This document shows positions 51,428 through 61,415 of a stretch of DNA of 64,000 nt, in pieces. The number at the start of each line of letters is the position of its first letter. Position 1 is the stretch's first letter. Under the pieces are notes generated by a model. That model did no database searches and was not told where the DNA came from. It was given only the letters and a program-made list of their open reading frames with translations. The stretch is from Capilliphycus robustus (GTDB lineage: Bacteria; Cyanobacteriota; Cyanobacteriia; Cyanobacteriales; Microcoleaceae), in assembly GCF_034932365.1 (NCBI RefSeq), contig NZ_JAYGHR010000061.1:186001-250000 (forward strand), in the 5' to 3' direction. Made by a program: the position numbers and the translations under genes.

Positions 51428-53512
51428 ATGGCTGCTAAAATCGAAGCGACAAAGTTCATTGATAATTTAGACCGGGTTGCCAAGGTTCGTTCAGAGATTG
51501 CTGATTATCTCAATCAAATGGTAGCCACCTTAAACCAAGCCGAATCAGAAGGAAAAAATCAATCGGGCCAGTTGGGCTTAGATAGAGATATTCAAGATCT
51601 CAATCAAGTCAGCAAAAATTTGCGTCAAGGCTGTTTTCGGCTCTTGGTTCTAGGAGATATGAAACGGGGAAAAAGTACATTTCTAAATGCTTTAATTGGC
51701 GAGAATATTCTGCCTAGCGATGTCAATCCTTGTACGGCTTTATTAACCATTTTGCGATATGGTAAAAATCAAGAAGTCACGGTTTATTTTAATGATGGTA
51801 AACCGCCGAGAAAAGTAGACTTCAAAAGCTTTAAACGTCTTTACACAATAGATCCTGCTGAAGCAAAAAAGTTAGAAACCGAGAATAAAAAAGCGTTTCC
51901 TGACGTTGACTATGCCGTGGTTGAATACCCTTTATCTTTATTAGAAAAAGGAATTGAAATTGTTGATAGTCCGGGCTTAAATGACACGGAGGCTCGCAAC
52001 GAACTTTCCTTGGGTTACATCAAAAACTGCCACGCAATTTTATTTGTCCTCAGAGCCTCACAACCTTGCACATTAGGAGAACGTCGTTATCTAGAAAATT
52101 ACATTAAATATCGAGGACTCAGTGTTTTCTTTTTGATTAATGCTTGGGATCAAATTCGAGAGAGTTTAATTGATCCGGATGATCCTGAAGAACTTGAAGA
52201 AGCTGAAGAAAGATTACGTCATGTTTTTCGAGCCAATCTTGCAGAATATTGTCAGATTGAAGGCTATGATTGTTACGATGAGAGAGTATTTGAAATTACC
52301 GCTTTAAATGCTTTACGTCGTCGGATTAAAAGTCCTGAGCTTTCTCTAGAAGGAACTGGATTTCCAGAATTTATGGGCGCTCTCAATTCATTTCTGACTC
52401 AAGAAAGAGCGATTGCAGAATTTCGACAAGCCAAGATTTTAGCTCACCAAACGAGCAAGCATATTCAGGATGCTGTTGAACGTCGTATTCCATTGCTTGA
52501 ACAAGATGTGGAGGAATTGAAGCAAAGAATTAACTCGGTTGAACCTGAATTTGAAAAACTCAATCAAATTCGAGAACAATTTATTGGTGAAATTTGGAGA
52601 GTACGCGATAGTAAAGCTCAAATTATTACCGAGTCATTTCGCAGCTATGTTTTGAACTTAGAAAACTCCTTTGAATCCGACTTTCAACGCTATCAGCCCG
52701 ATCTTAAATTTATGGATTTATTGAATGCTGGAAAGCGAAAAGCATTTGAAGCCTCTTTCCAAGAAGCATTTGAGAACTATATCAATGATAAAATTGCCGG
52801 GTGGAGTATTTCAGCCGAGCGAGAAATGGATACGGGTTTTTCTCAACTTTCTAGACTTGCTGCTCAGTACGGAACTGATTACGCAAAAGTCACCAATAGA
52901 ATTACAGAAAAACTAACAGGACATAAACCAGTCGCAGGTCGTTTGAGTCAATCTTCTGAACAAGAAGATTCTCCGGCTTGGGCAACTTGGGCAATGGGAT
53001 TAGTCTCATTAGCTTCGGGTAATTTTGCTGGGGCTGCGCTCGCTGGAGCAGGATTTGATTGGCAAAATATTCTACTTAATTTCGTTGCTGTTGTGGGGAT
53101 TAGTGGAGTCGTTACGGCAATTTCTGGCATGATACTAGGCCCGATTACTTTACTATTACTGAGCTTTGGCGTGGGAGCATTACAGATAGATAAAGCTCGT
53201 CAAAAAATGATTCAAGAGGCTAAGAAAGAGTTTGCCAAACATTTACCTCAAATTGCTCAAGATTATTCACCCCAAATTTCAGAAGTTGTTCAAGAATGTT
53301 TTAACGCCTATGAACAAGAAGTCGTCAAGCGAATGAATGATGATATTCAAGCCCGTAAAGCCGAGTTAGAAAATCTCATCCAGCAAAGAGAACAGCAAAA
53401 AGTTAATCAGGAGCAAGAATTAAAGCGGTTAACTCACTTTAAAGACCAAGTAACTTCAACCTTTAATAAAATTGAAACAATTTACCAAAATTTTGTCTCC
53501 AGTGTTTCTTAA
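51428..53512 (+). CDS. dynamin-like GTPase 2
   Basis: 694 residues and a close paralogue of the previous gene along its whole length. G1 LGDMKRGKST, G3 DSPGLND, G4 NAWDQ, then the same stalk (RRIPLLEQDVEELKQRINSV) and hydrophobic segments (WATWAMGLVSLASGNFAGAA). Equal lengths and shared blocks point to tandem duplication, as in two-subunit dynamins that hetero-oligomerise. The membrane-inserting part differs most, so the two may contact different lipids or each other. Gap to the next gene 39 bp. Confidence 0.92.
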   Translation: MAAKIEATKFIDNLDRVAKVRSEIADYLNQMVATLNQAESEGKNQSGQLGLDRDIQDLNQVSKNLRQGCFRLLVLGDMKRGKSTFLNALIGENILPSDVNPCTALLTILRYGKNQEVTVYFNDGKPPRKVDFKSFKRLYTIDPAEAKKLETENKKAFPDVDYAVVEYPLSLLEKGIEIVDSPGLNDTEARNELSLGYIKNCHAILFVLRASQPCTLGERRYLENYIKYRGLSVFFLINAWDQIRESLIDPDDPEELEEAEERLRHVFRANLAEYCQIEGYDCYDERVFEITALNALRRRIKSPELSLEGTGFPEFMGALNSFLTQERAIAEFRQAKILAHQTSKHIQDAVERRIPLLEQDVEELKQRINSVEPEFEKLNQIREQFIGEIWRVRDSKAQIITESFRSYVLNLENSFESDFQRYQPDLKFMDLLNAGKRKAFEASFQEAFENYINDKIAGWSISAEREMDTGFSQLSRLAAQYGTDYAKVTNRITEKLTGHKPVAGRLSQSSEQEDSPAWATWAMGLVSLASGNFAGAALAGAGFDWQNILLNFVAVVGISGVVTAISGMILGPITLLLLSFGVGALQIDKARQKMIQEAKKEFAKHLPQIAQDYSPQISEVVQECFNAYEQEVVKRMNDDIQARKAELENLIQQREQQKVNQEQELKRLTHFKDQVTSTFNKIETIYQNFVSSVS

Positions 53513-53551
53513 ATTCTCAATTTATCCTGTACGGAGTTCAAGAAATAAACC

Positions 53552-55210
53552 ATGAATCAATCAACTGACACCGAGCATTTAACAAACTTGTTAAAAACGG
53601 CAGTTGGACTGCTGAAATTAGAATCTAAGTCTCCACTGCTCACCGAAGTTAATTTAGTTTGTGAGTATTTAAAAAATCCAAATTTCCGAATTGCTGTATT
53701 TGGGCCTTTTAACTATGGGAAGTCAACTTTACTCAATGCTTTATTAGGAAATCGAGCATTACCTATTGATTTAATCCCAACCACAGGAGCGGCTATTCAT
53801 GTTCGATATGGTGACGAGTTGAAAACCACAATTACCTTAAAAGATGGTCAAAAAATTACAGATACCGGAACTAAAGTTCTAAAAGAGTTTGCCATTTTAG
53901 ATCAAAATAGACGAATGCGAGATGATGTTCGTCAGGTAGAAGTTTTTTGTCCTGACTCTTTTCTGAAAACAGGTGTAGAATTGTTAGATTTACCGGGAAC
54001 CAATGATCGAGAAGCACAGGATGAATTAGTTTATCAGCAACTCGTCACGGCTGATTTAGTCGTTCAGGTTTTAGATGCCCGTCAATTAATGACTTTAAAA
54101 GAGCGGGAAAATTTGAGAGATTGGCTAATTGAGCGGGGAATTGAGACGGTTATTTTTGTGGTCAATTTCATTAATTTGTTAGATCATAGCGATCAAAAAG
54201 AAGTTCAAAATCGACTTCGATTTGTGGCTGAAAGCTTTCGAGTCAAACTTCCTAATAATATTAGTAATCTTTACCGTGTTGATGCTCTTCCTGCACTGAG
54301 AGCCAAGTTAAAAGGAGATACATCGGCTGTACAAACGACTGGGTTAGCAATGTTTGAATCTGCTTTGCAGAGTTTAGTTTCCCTCCAACAAGAGCAAACC
54401 ATTATTCATGTTCCTCGGGTACAAAAGACTGTAAATCATATCCAAAAAGCGTTAACAGAACAAATAGAAACAATTTCCACTCAACTTGAAGCCACTCAAC
54501 AAAAACAGCAAGCTAAAGCAGAAATTCAAAACAAAGCGAAAACTTTAATCCAACAAGGATTTCAAAGTAGTTCTTCCGAGTTTCAGAGTTGGTTGTATCT
54601 CCCCAAATTATTAGACCGTTATCAGGCAGATATTGTTACAGCACTCAAACAAGGAGAATTCAAAACCTGGGAAACTGAAGTCTTCAAACCGACTGTGCTT
54701 AAATATCAAGAGAAAATTCTGGAATGGGTGAACAAAGCTTGTGAATTTTTTGATCGAGAACATCCGGGTGAGTTTGTTATTTGCTATCCAGAAACACCGC
54801 AAGTGTCTGTTCCGCCACCATCTCCTCCTCCTCAATTTCCAAACTCATCTGGAAGTGCAACTCCAACAGTGATAGCAACGGGCGTTGGCTGGATGCTGGG
54901 TGGGCCTGTTGGTGCTGCTGTAGCGGGAGGAGCTACTCATTTTTTAAGTAAAACCTTGAACTCAGAACAGTCTACAGAAGTAACAACTTCAAATTCAAAT
55001 CAAGTTCATCAGGTTTATGCTAATTTAGCTCAGGACTATTTGACGAATTTCAGTACAGAAGGCTTTTCTACTCTTCATCAGTACGAAAAAAAGTTTCAAA
55101 GCTGGATTCATTTTCCTTCTCTAAAAGAATCATCAGAAAATACTGATTTATATCATCAATTACAGTTATTTAACAAAATTTTTAATGACCTCAATCAAGT
55201 TCTGGAGTAG
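53552..55210 (+). CDS. dynamin-like GTPase 3, short form
   Basis: 552 residues, distant from the first two. G1 FGPFNYGKST near 49-58, G3 DLPGTND near 146, G4 region FVVNFINLLDHSDQ, where the usual NKxD is NFIN. A helical stalk (KALTEQIETISTQLEATQQK) is followed by a Pro-rich linker (SVPPPSPPPQFPN) and a Gly-zipper hydrophobic helix (TPTVIATGVGWMLGGPVGAA) with a helical end. It ends 44 bp before the convergent CHAT-dynamin gene. Its different size suggests a regulator or third subunit. Confidence 0.88.
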   Translation: MNQSTDTEHLTNLLKTAVGLLKLESKSPLLTEVNLVCEYLKNPNFRIAVFGPFNYGKSTLLNALLGNRALPIDLIPTTGAAIHVRYGDELKTTITLKDGQKITDTGTKVLKEFAILDQNRRMRDDVRQVEVFCPDSFLKTGVELLDLPGTNDREAQDELVYQQLVTADLVVQVLDARQLMTLKERENLRDWLIERGIETVIFVVNFINLLDHSDQKEVQNRLRFVAESFRVKLPNNISNLYRVDALPALRAKLKGDTSAVQTTGLAMFESALQSLVSLQQEQTIIHVPRVQKTVNHIQKALTEQIETISTQLEATQQKQQAKAEIQNKAKTLIQQGFQSSSSEFQSWLYLPKLLDRYQADIVTALKQGEFKTWETEVFKPTVLKYQEKILEWVNKACEFFDREHPGEFVICYPETPQVSVPPPSPPPQFPNSSGSATPTVIATGVGWMLGGPVGAAVAGGATHFLSKTLNSEQSTEVTTSNSNQVHQVYANLAQDYLTNFSTEGFSTLHQYEKKFQSWIHFPSLKESSENTDLYHQLQLFNKIFNDLNQVLE

Positions 55211-55254
55211 AGTCAGTAAAATATCAAAACCGCTTTTTACCTCCTGTCGCTCCT

Positions 55255-58200
55255 CTATCTCTGGGAATGGAGTTGATTGAAAATTGAATTCATAGAACTA
55301 ATTTCAGATTCAATTTCAGCATCCAATCCTTTTAAAAACTGTAACTCTTTTTCCAAATCAAAGTTCGGGATTTTTTCTTGATTAATTAGACACTCTAACT
55401 CGGCTTTATAACACTCAATATCATTCTTAATTCTTTGATTAACTTCTTGCTCGAATTCGTCGAAATAGTTTTGAATAACAGAATGAGTTAACTGCCACTG
55501 TTCTTGTGCTAAAGAAGGAATATAATTCATTAACTCTTTCTTTAGCACATTGATAATGTCTTGACGAATTTGCTGTACTCTAAGTTCAAAGTCCAGTTCA
55601 TTAAATCGTTTTGATAAAAAATAAGTAATGGATTTAACTAGGGTTAAATCGGGTAAAAAGTTAATCAAAATTTGATGAATTTTGTGTAGAATATCTAAGT
55701 TTAGTCCAATGATTTTTGATCTTTTAAGTTTATAATTCCACTCTATTTTTTCTAATCTATCTGACTGAGTTTGTAAAAAAGAAAATTTATCTTTTTCTAA
55801 CTCGGAGTCTGAAAATAACAGCCCAATTGCCCAACTCGGCACAGTAATGTTATGATTATCTTTCTGAATTTTTTGATCGGCTAACTTATCTGTTATTCTA
55901 TTAACAACTTTAACATAATCATCAATGTGATTTTCCAGTTTTCTATATAACTCAAAATGAGCATCTTTTATGTCTTCAGTAATTATTAAACTCCAATCAG
56001 ATAGTTTATCATTTAGATATTGCTCAAAGATATGTAATATAATTTTTTCTGCCGTTTCTTTATTATTTTTGTTTTTAAAAATATCTCTAAGTTTTATGTC
56101 TAGCTGCTCTGTAATATCCATATCAAAAGTTTGAGGTAAACTAGAAAAATACTTCCGATATAAATTTGCGATGCGATCTGTACACTTATCTTTAATTTCT
56201 CTAATACTTTTTTGGACTTGTTGACAAATATCATCTAGCCGTTCAAATTCAGGTTTGACCAAACATATGTTTCTTTGACATCGATCAACTTGTTGTACCA
56301 GTAGAATACGGCGTTCCACAGTTTGATGAAGATGGGCATATACCTGATCGGCTAGAGTTTTTACTTGTTGCAGTTCTAAAACAGCTTGTTTTTGAGTTAA
56401 GTAAGTATTAAGAGCTGTTATAAATTCCGGAAAACCTGTTGCTTCTAAAGTGGCATCTGAAGTCTTTAAACGTTGACGTAAAGCTTTCAGTGAGGAAATT
56501 TCAAATACTCGGTCATCATAAATATCCTGTTGCTCCACTGGATAATATTTAAAAAGTTTGGTTTGAAAAGTTAGACGTAATTTTCCTTCGGCTTCATTGA
56601 TCTGCTCGGGATCATCTGGATTGACGAGACTCTGACGAACTTTATCCCAAGCATTAATTAAAAAGAAAACTGTTCTCCCTCTATTTTTTATGTAATTATC
56701 AAGATAACGACATTCTGTTAAAGTACAAGGCTGTAAAGCATCTAGAATAAATAGAACAGCATCGGACTGATGGATATAGTTTAGGGTAATCTCGCTGAGA
56801 ACTTCGGTCTCATTGATTCCTGGACTGTCAATAATTTCAATTTTCTTTTCAAGTAAGCTTGAAGGGTATTCAAGAACAACACAATCTATATGAGGAAAAG
56901 CTAATTCTTGTTGAAATTCAAATTGATGATTTTTTTCATAAGGAACAGTGTAGCGACGCTTAAAAGTCTCAATATTTATTTTTTCTGGTTCCTGACCGTT
57001 ATTAAAATAAATAGTCGCCTGCCCTTGCTGACCATAGCGTACAACTGTAAATGTCGCCGTGGATAAGTGCATACCAGTTGGCAATAAATTATCTCCAATT
57101 AAGGCATTTAAGAATGTAGTTTTGCCTCGATTTTTATCGCCCAAAATTAAAAGTCTAAAAACATCAGATTTTAAATTTTTATTAGCTATATCTAAGTCTT
57201 TTATATTCCCCTCAAAGCTCAGTCTTATTGAGTCATTTCTAACTTGGCTTAGTCTGTTAACAATTTTGGTGAGATGATCTGCAATTTCAAAACGAATTTG
57301 TATTACCTGATCTAAATCCTGATAAAGTTGATGAAAAGCCGGAATAATTGTTGTAGCTTTTTTATTATGAAAATCTCTCCAATTTAGAGAATTTACAAAT
57401 GGATTTTGACAAATTACTGGCAACCAACTTATTCCTGGATATTGCTCATTCCAAGCATCTTCTAGTTTTTTCCTGGCTTCCCGAACGGCTGCGTAAAAAG
57501 ATTTTCCTCCAGAAAATGCTGTCAAAAAGTGCTGTAGAAATTCCTGTGCAACCCGGTCAGGTATTAGTTCGCGCATCACAATACTTTGAGGTAAGTGCAA
57601 CCGTGCAAGCTGATTCGCCAATCCCAAACCATCACAGGAGTTAAAAATAGCAAGTTGTAAACCTCTTGAAATGGATGCTCGGAGGGAATTTTTGAGTTCA
57701 TCAATTGTTAATCTATCTTCTGAGTTGATTTCGATCCAACCGAGTTGTTTGTCAGGTAAACTAACACTATGGCCTGCAAAAAAGAAAATATGCCAACCTT
57801 GTTCATTCCAGAGTTGTTCTAATAGCTTCTGTTTGGTAGGTTTTTCAAGAAACTCAATAGTTGCTCCGAATGACTTTAATTGTGTAAGTGCTTGACGATC
57901 AAACTGGGTATTAATTCCCTCACTGTTACCCAATACTGCCAAGATTCTGACCTGAAATTGATTTTCAGGAAGAGGCTCTCTATTGGGCTTTTGAGCTTCA
58001 GTTGGACTTAGGGAAATTTCTGCATTTTGATAATACTGGTTAAACAAATCCCAAGCTGACCAGGGTAATTGTCGTAACTGGATATCGGCGGTTTCAATAA
58101 TGACTTGAATTTGATCGTTTATGTTTAAATATTGTTGCAAACTATCTCTAATTTTTTGCCATTCTTGTGTTCCCACACCGAGCCACTTATTGAGATTAAT

Positions 58201-58467
58201 TGCTAAATCATCTGCGTAGGAGAAGTTTGTTCTTGGGGAACCTTCGGGAATTATTCGGCATGGCTCCGACTGATTTTGAAAACGGGATGAAGCCATCTGA
58301 CGATACAAAGATTGCCAACCTTTTAGTGAGTTCTCTAGCTCACAAGGTAACAGTGGCAATAAACCTGTCACTTGACAAATAGACTGACTATTTTCCTGAA
58401 TTCGCAAAATGACCGGAAATCCAGCTTCATTTGCCTCTAGTAATGTCAAAATGACTCGTTTTTCCAT
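55255..58467 (-). CDS. CHAT protease fused to a dynamin-like GTPase
   Basis: 1070 residues. The N-terminal third is a CHAT domain: LRQLPWSAWDLF, His in WHIFFFAGHS near 228-236, Cys in LAIFNSCDGLGLANQLA near 272, then a YAAVREARK-type ending. After a linker a dynamin GTPase begins: G1 LGDKNRGKTT near 438-447, G2 THLSTATFTVVRYG-like (here HLSTATFTVVRYG), G3 IDSPGINET near 545, G4 NAWDKV near 604. A stalk with Cys residues (DRCQRNICLVKPEFERLDD) and a C-terminal coiled coil follow. The dynamin half resembles GTPases 1 and 2, but lacks their obvious hydrophobic pair. A protease activated by, or acting on, the neighbouring dynamins is the natural reading. It is transcribed towards them. Confidence 0.9.
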   Translation of the reverse strand: MEKRVILTLLEANEAGFPVILRIQENSQSICQVTGLLPLLPCELENSLKGWQSLYRQMASSRFQNQSEPCRIIPEGSPRTNFSYADDLAINLNKWLGVGTQEWQKIRDSLQQYLNINDQIQVIIETADIQLRQLPWSAWDLFNQYYQNAEISLSPTEAQKPNREPLPENQFQVRILAVLGNSEGINTQFDRQALTQLKSFGATIEFLEKPTKQKLLEQLWNEQGWHIFFFAGHSVSLPDKQLGWIEINSEDRLTIDELKNSLRASISRGLQLAIFNSCDGLGLANQLARLHLPQSIVMRELIPDRVAQEFLQHFLTAFSGGKSFYAAVREARKKLEDAWNEQYPGISWLPVICQNPFVNSLNWRDFHNKKATTIIPAFHQLYQDLDQVIQIRFEIADHLTKIVNRLSQVRNDSIRLSFEGNIKDLDIANKNLKSDVFRLLILGDKNRGKTTFLNALIGDNLLPTGMHLSTATFTVVRYGQQGQATIYFNNGQEPEKINIETFKRRYTVPYEKNHQFEFQQELAFPHIDCVVLEYPSSLLEKKIEIIDSPGINETEVLSEITLNYIHQSDAVLFILDALQPCTLTECRYLDNYIKNRGRTVFFLINAWDKVRQSLVNPDDPEQINEAEGKLRLTFQTKLFKYYPVEQQDIYDDRVFEISSLKALRQRLKTSDATLEATGFPEFITALNTYLTQKQAVLELQQVKTLADQVYAHLHQTVERRILLVQQVDRCQRNICLVKPEFERLDDICQQVQKSIREIKDKCTDRIANLYRKYFSSLPQTFDMDITEQLDIKLRDIFKNKNNKETAEKIILHIFEQYLNDKLSDWSLIITEDIKDAHFELYRKLENHIDDYVKVVNRITDKLADQKIQKDNHNITVPSWAIGLLFSDSELEKDKFSFLQTQSDRLEKIEWNYKLKRSKIIGLNLDILHKIHQILINFLPDLTLVKSITYFLSKRFNELDFELRVQQIRQDIINVLKKELMNYIPSLAQEQWQLTHSVIQNYFDEFEQEVNQRIKNDIECYKAELECLINQEKIPNFDLEKELQFLKGLDAEIESEISSMNSIFNQLHSQR

Positions 58468-58934
58468 AACAATACTTTCCCCGGATTGACAGACTCAGAT
58501 AATAATCTAAATCTAGTATTAGAGCGATCAGAAATCAGTCGTGATGTGTGATTGTCTTGCCTTCTGGATTATCACCTCAAGCCGTTCTAATTGCTATAGA
58601 TTGTTCTTATATAACTTTAACCGCAGTACCCCTCTATTGAGTATACCATGTTATGATTGTTTGAGTATGGTAAAAATGTACAACACTTAAATGAATAACC
58701 CACTCGTCTAAAGTTTTGTAACAAAAACTGAGTTTTCCGAAAAAATGATTTCCGAAGGCAGAAACTATATAAAGAGTCCTGAACCAGGTATGAAAACTAT
58801 CCATGTACCGGAGGATAAAATTCAAAAAAGTAGTGCAAATCAAGTATCTCTGCCATTAACAACATCAATATCTTGGGATTTTTTTTGTGACAAATTTAGT
58901 TTCTACCCTAGTTTTTAAATAAAGGAAAGGATCT
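58468..58934. other. divergent intergenic region
   Basis: Between the starts of the CHAT-dynamin gene (minus) and the NACHT gene (plus), so it holds both promoters. No coding frame is supported; a 69-codon minus-strand frame near 58634-58843 has poor composition. AAAGGAAAGG just before 58935 is the ribosome site of the NACHT gene. Confidence 0.5.
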
Positions 58935-60665
58935 ATGACTTCAACATTACCGTTTGCGATTTCAAAAAAACGTGATCGCATTCAAAACAAGTTTTTGTGT
59001 CGTGTTGAAACTGAAGTTGAAAAACGTCTACAACAATCCCTTCACAATCGGATTTACATTGTCCTCGAGAAACAGGAAAACTCGGAACAAGTTCAGTTTC
59101 CTTCGGAAATTGATATCAAAACTAGGAAGCAGCTCAGTTCTCGGCTGGCAAAAGACACCCCTATTGAACAGGTGTTTGACCGCTCTGACATCGCCGGACG
59201 ACTCCTAATTTTGGGGGCGCCCGGTTCGGGAAAAACGACCATGTTATTGAAACTAGCAGAATGGTTGGTAATGCGGGCAAAAGCAAATCCACAGCTTCCA
59301 ATTCCAATATTATTGAACTTGTCTTCGTGGAAAGACGACAATCAGAGTATAAAACAGTGGATAATCAGCAGCCTCAAATTAAAGTATAATGTTCGTCAAA
59401 ATATTGCCAAACAGTGGATTGAGCAGGGGGGAATTCTACCCTTACTAGATGGTTTAGATGAGCTAGCAGAAGCAAGACAGGAAAAATGTGTTGAAAAACT
59501 TAATCACTTTTTGCATCCCGATACTTGTTTGGGTTCTGTTGTGGTTTGTTCTCGTATTCAAGAATATCAATGCTACACAACGAATTTAGCATTGAATGGT
59601 TCAATCACTTTGCAGCCTTTAACCACAGAACAAGTTCAAGATTATGTCTTGAAAACAGAAGGAAAAGCATTATGGAATAATATCAAACTCGGTTCTGGTC
59701 TATTGAATTTGATACGGACACCTTTATTTTTAAATATTATTATTTTGTCCCACGAGGAAATTTCCTTTGGGCGATGGCATCAATTTGAATCTTTAGAAGA
59801 AAAAAGCAACCATTTATTTGAAGCTTATATTCGACAAATGTTAAAACGTCGATATTCAGGAAAAAAGAAGCCCTACAAAGATGAGGATACGATTCGTTGG
59901 TTGGCATGGCTATCCAAACAATTAACTAGAGAGAATCAAACGGATTTTTCAATTAATACAATACAGCCGACTTGGTTAGATTCACCGTTAAAAAGAATCA
60001 GTTATGGGATAATTTTTGGAATAATTTATGGCTCAATATTTGGGCTGATTCATGGGCTAGTAGTCGGGTTTAACTCTCAACTATTTGGATTGCTAATAGT
60101 TCGATTGATTCAAGGCTCAATGTTTGGGCTAATTTTTGGGCTGATTTACGGGCTGATAGTCGAACTAATTTTTGGACTAATAAGCAAGCTAATTTACGGA
60201 GTAATTTTTGGATTAGCGGTCGGGTTAACGGTCGGAGTGATTGTTGGGTCTATTCCCTGGTTGCTAGTAGTCGGATTAATTTTTGGACTGATTGTTGGGC
60301 TAGATGAAGAATTAATAGTCAGGCTCAAAAGAGGACTGAATATAGGATTGATGGCTGGGTTAATTTTCGGGCTAATATTTAAGCTGGTTGGAGGATTGAT
60401 GGTTGGGTTGCTGGTTGGACTGATTTTCGGACTGATTTTTGGACTGATTAACCTTAAATATGAATCTAGAAATACTCAGCGCCAGGGAATTTGGTGCTTT
60501 GAACATTTTTCTCTGCGTTTAGTTCTTTACTGGAGTAAAAATATTCCTTGGAACTATTCTAAATTTTTGAATTATGGAACAGAACGCTTGTTCTTGAAGC
60601 GGATGGAGAATAGGTATCAATTCATTCACGATTTGTTAAATAAACACTTTTCAAATCAGTATTAA
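58935..60665 (+). CDS. NACHT ATPase with glycine-zipper membrane domain
   Basis: 576 residues. The first 60 are basic and helical. NACHT motifs: Walker A LGAPGSGKTTM near 93-103, LPIPILLNLSSW, Walker B LPLLDGLDEL near 170, sensor VVCSR near 205, then QYVL-like and TPLFLNIIILS. From about 354 to 510 follow some fifteen GLIxGLIxG-type turns (GIIFGIIYGSIFGLIHGLVV), giving several membrane helices packed by Gly. The end is soluble (RLFLKRMENRYQFIHDLLNK). Such a NACHT plus repetitive membrane region is typical of cyanobacterial proteins of unknown function. I infer a pore-forming or membrane-depolarising effector set off by NACHT oligomerisation. Confidence 0.85.
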   Translation: MTSTLPFAISKKRDRIQNKFLCRVETEVEKRLQQSLHNRIYIVLEKQENSEQVQFPSEIDIKTRKQLSSRLAKDTPIEQVFDRSDIAGRLLILGAPGSGKTTMLLKLAEWLVMRAKANPQLPIPILLNLSSWKDDNQSIKQWIISSLKLKYNVRQNIAKQWIEQGGILPLLDGLDELAEARQEKCVEKLNHFLHPDTCLGSVVVCSRIQEYQCYTTNLALNGSITLQPLTTEQVQDYVLKTEGKALWNNIKLGSGLLNLIRTPLFLNIIILSHEEISFGRWHQFESLEEKSNHLFEAYIRQMLKRRYSGKKKPYKDEDTIRWLAWLSKQLTRENQTDFSINTIQPTWLDSPLKRISYGIIFGIIYGSIFGLIHGLVVGFNSQLFGLLIVRLIQGSMFGLIFGLIYGLIVELIFGLISKLIYGVIFGLAVGLTVGVIVGSIPWLLVVGLIFGLIVGLDEELIVRLKRGLNIGLMAGLIFGLIFKLVGGLMVGLLVGLIFGLIFGLINLKYESRNTQRQGIWCFEHFSLRLVLYWSKNIPWNYSKFLNYGTERLFLKRMENRYQFIHDLLNKHFSNQY

Positions 60666-60695
60666 GCACCATAAAATAGATTAAAAATTCATCAA

Positions 60696-61380
60696 GTGGT
60701 GAAAATAGATTACCAATTTAATTGGGATTGTCAACCAATTTATCAATTAGAATTAAAACAGACTTATGGACATCCCGAACAGATTATTGATGTCGAGCAA
60801 CTTGAGATTTTTGTTTTTTCTTCTCCAAAAACTAGGATTGAATGTTGTCAATGTAATGTGGGAAGATACCGCACGCACACCCGGTTCAGTTTGGGGTGCA
60901 AATATCACTCACATGACCCTTCAGGTTCGCCATTTGATGCAACCCCAGCGCAAAGAACTTTTACCCGTTATTCGCTACCCCAATTTTACAGATCGAACGG
61001 GCGATGTTCCCTTAGATCTCGTCAAAATTAAAGTCGGCAATGAAAAAGGGGAACAACTGCGGGTCATAACATTGCGAGAATACCTAACTAATTTACAGCA
61101 ATACATCAGTAATATTGACAGATTATTCGTGTAACCGTGCAGTTTTATAAGGCTACCAGTAACGGTATTGTTGATGATGAAGATATAGAAAATATTCGCC
61201 AATGTATTGAAGCGGCTTACAATAGTGCCGATTATATTGGCTCTTTAGTCGTTGGAACATTGGAGAAGGGAGCAAGGATTTTCTTGAGGTTGTTAATCCT
61301 TTTGAACCCCATCAACAGCCGAAAGCTCAACAATGAGTTGAAGTTTTCTGTACCATTAATAAAGACGAGTCGGGAGATTA
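60696..61380 (+). pseudogene. decayed gene remnants, unknown family
   Basis: From 60696 the frame reads VKIDYQFNWDCQPIYQLELK, then loses sense near 60830; the +1 frame continues with NVVNVMWEDTARTPGSVWGA, LLPVIRYPNFTDRTGDVPLD and LREYLTNLQQYI up to TAA at 61132-61134, so a frameshift divides one gene. After 61137 further pieces are spread over two frames (DIENIRQCIEAAYNSADYIG and SKDFLEVVNPFEPHQQPK), another shift near 61265. The pieces are protein-like but belong to no family I can name. They separate the NACHT and SDR genes. Confidence 0.55.
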
Positions 61381-61415
61381 ATTCTCCGGCTTTAAACGAT
61401 TCTTTGAAAGCGAAT

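Noticed and set aside
58634..58843. 69-codon minus-strand ORF in the divergent promoter region
   Set aside because: Aromatic and Cys-rich composition is typical of AT-rich chance frames; no ribosome site.
61137..61415. N-terminal 93-residue extension of the SDR protein
   Set aside because: The Rossmann motif begins five residues after the ATG at 61416, while the extension is debris that changes frame.
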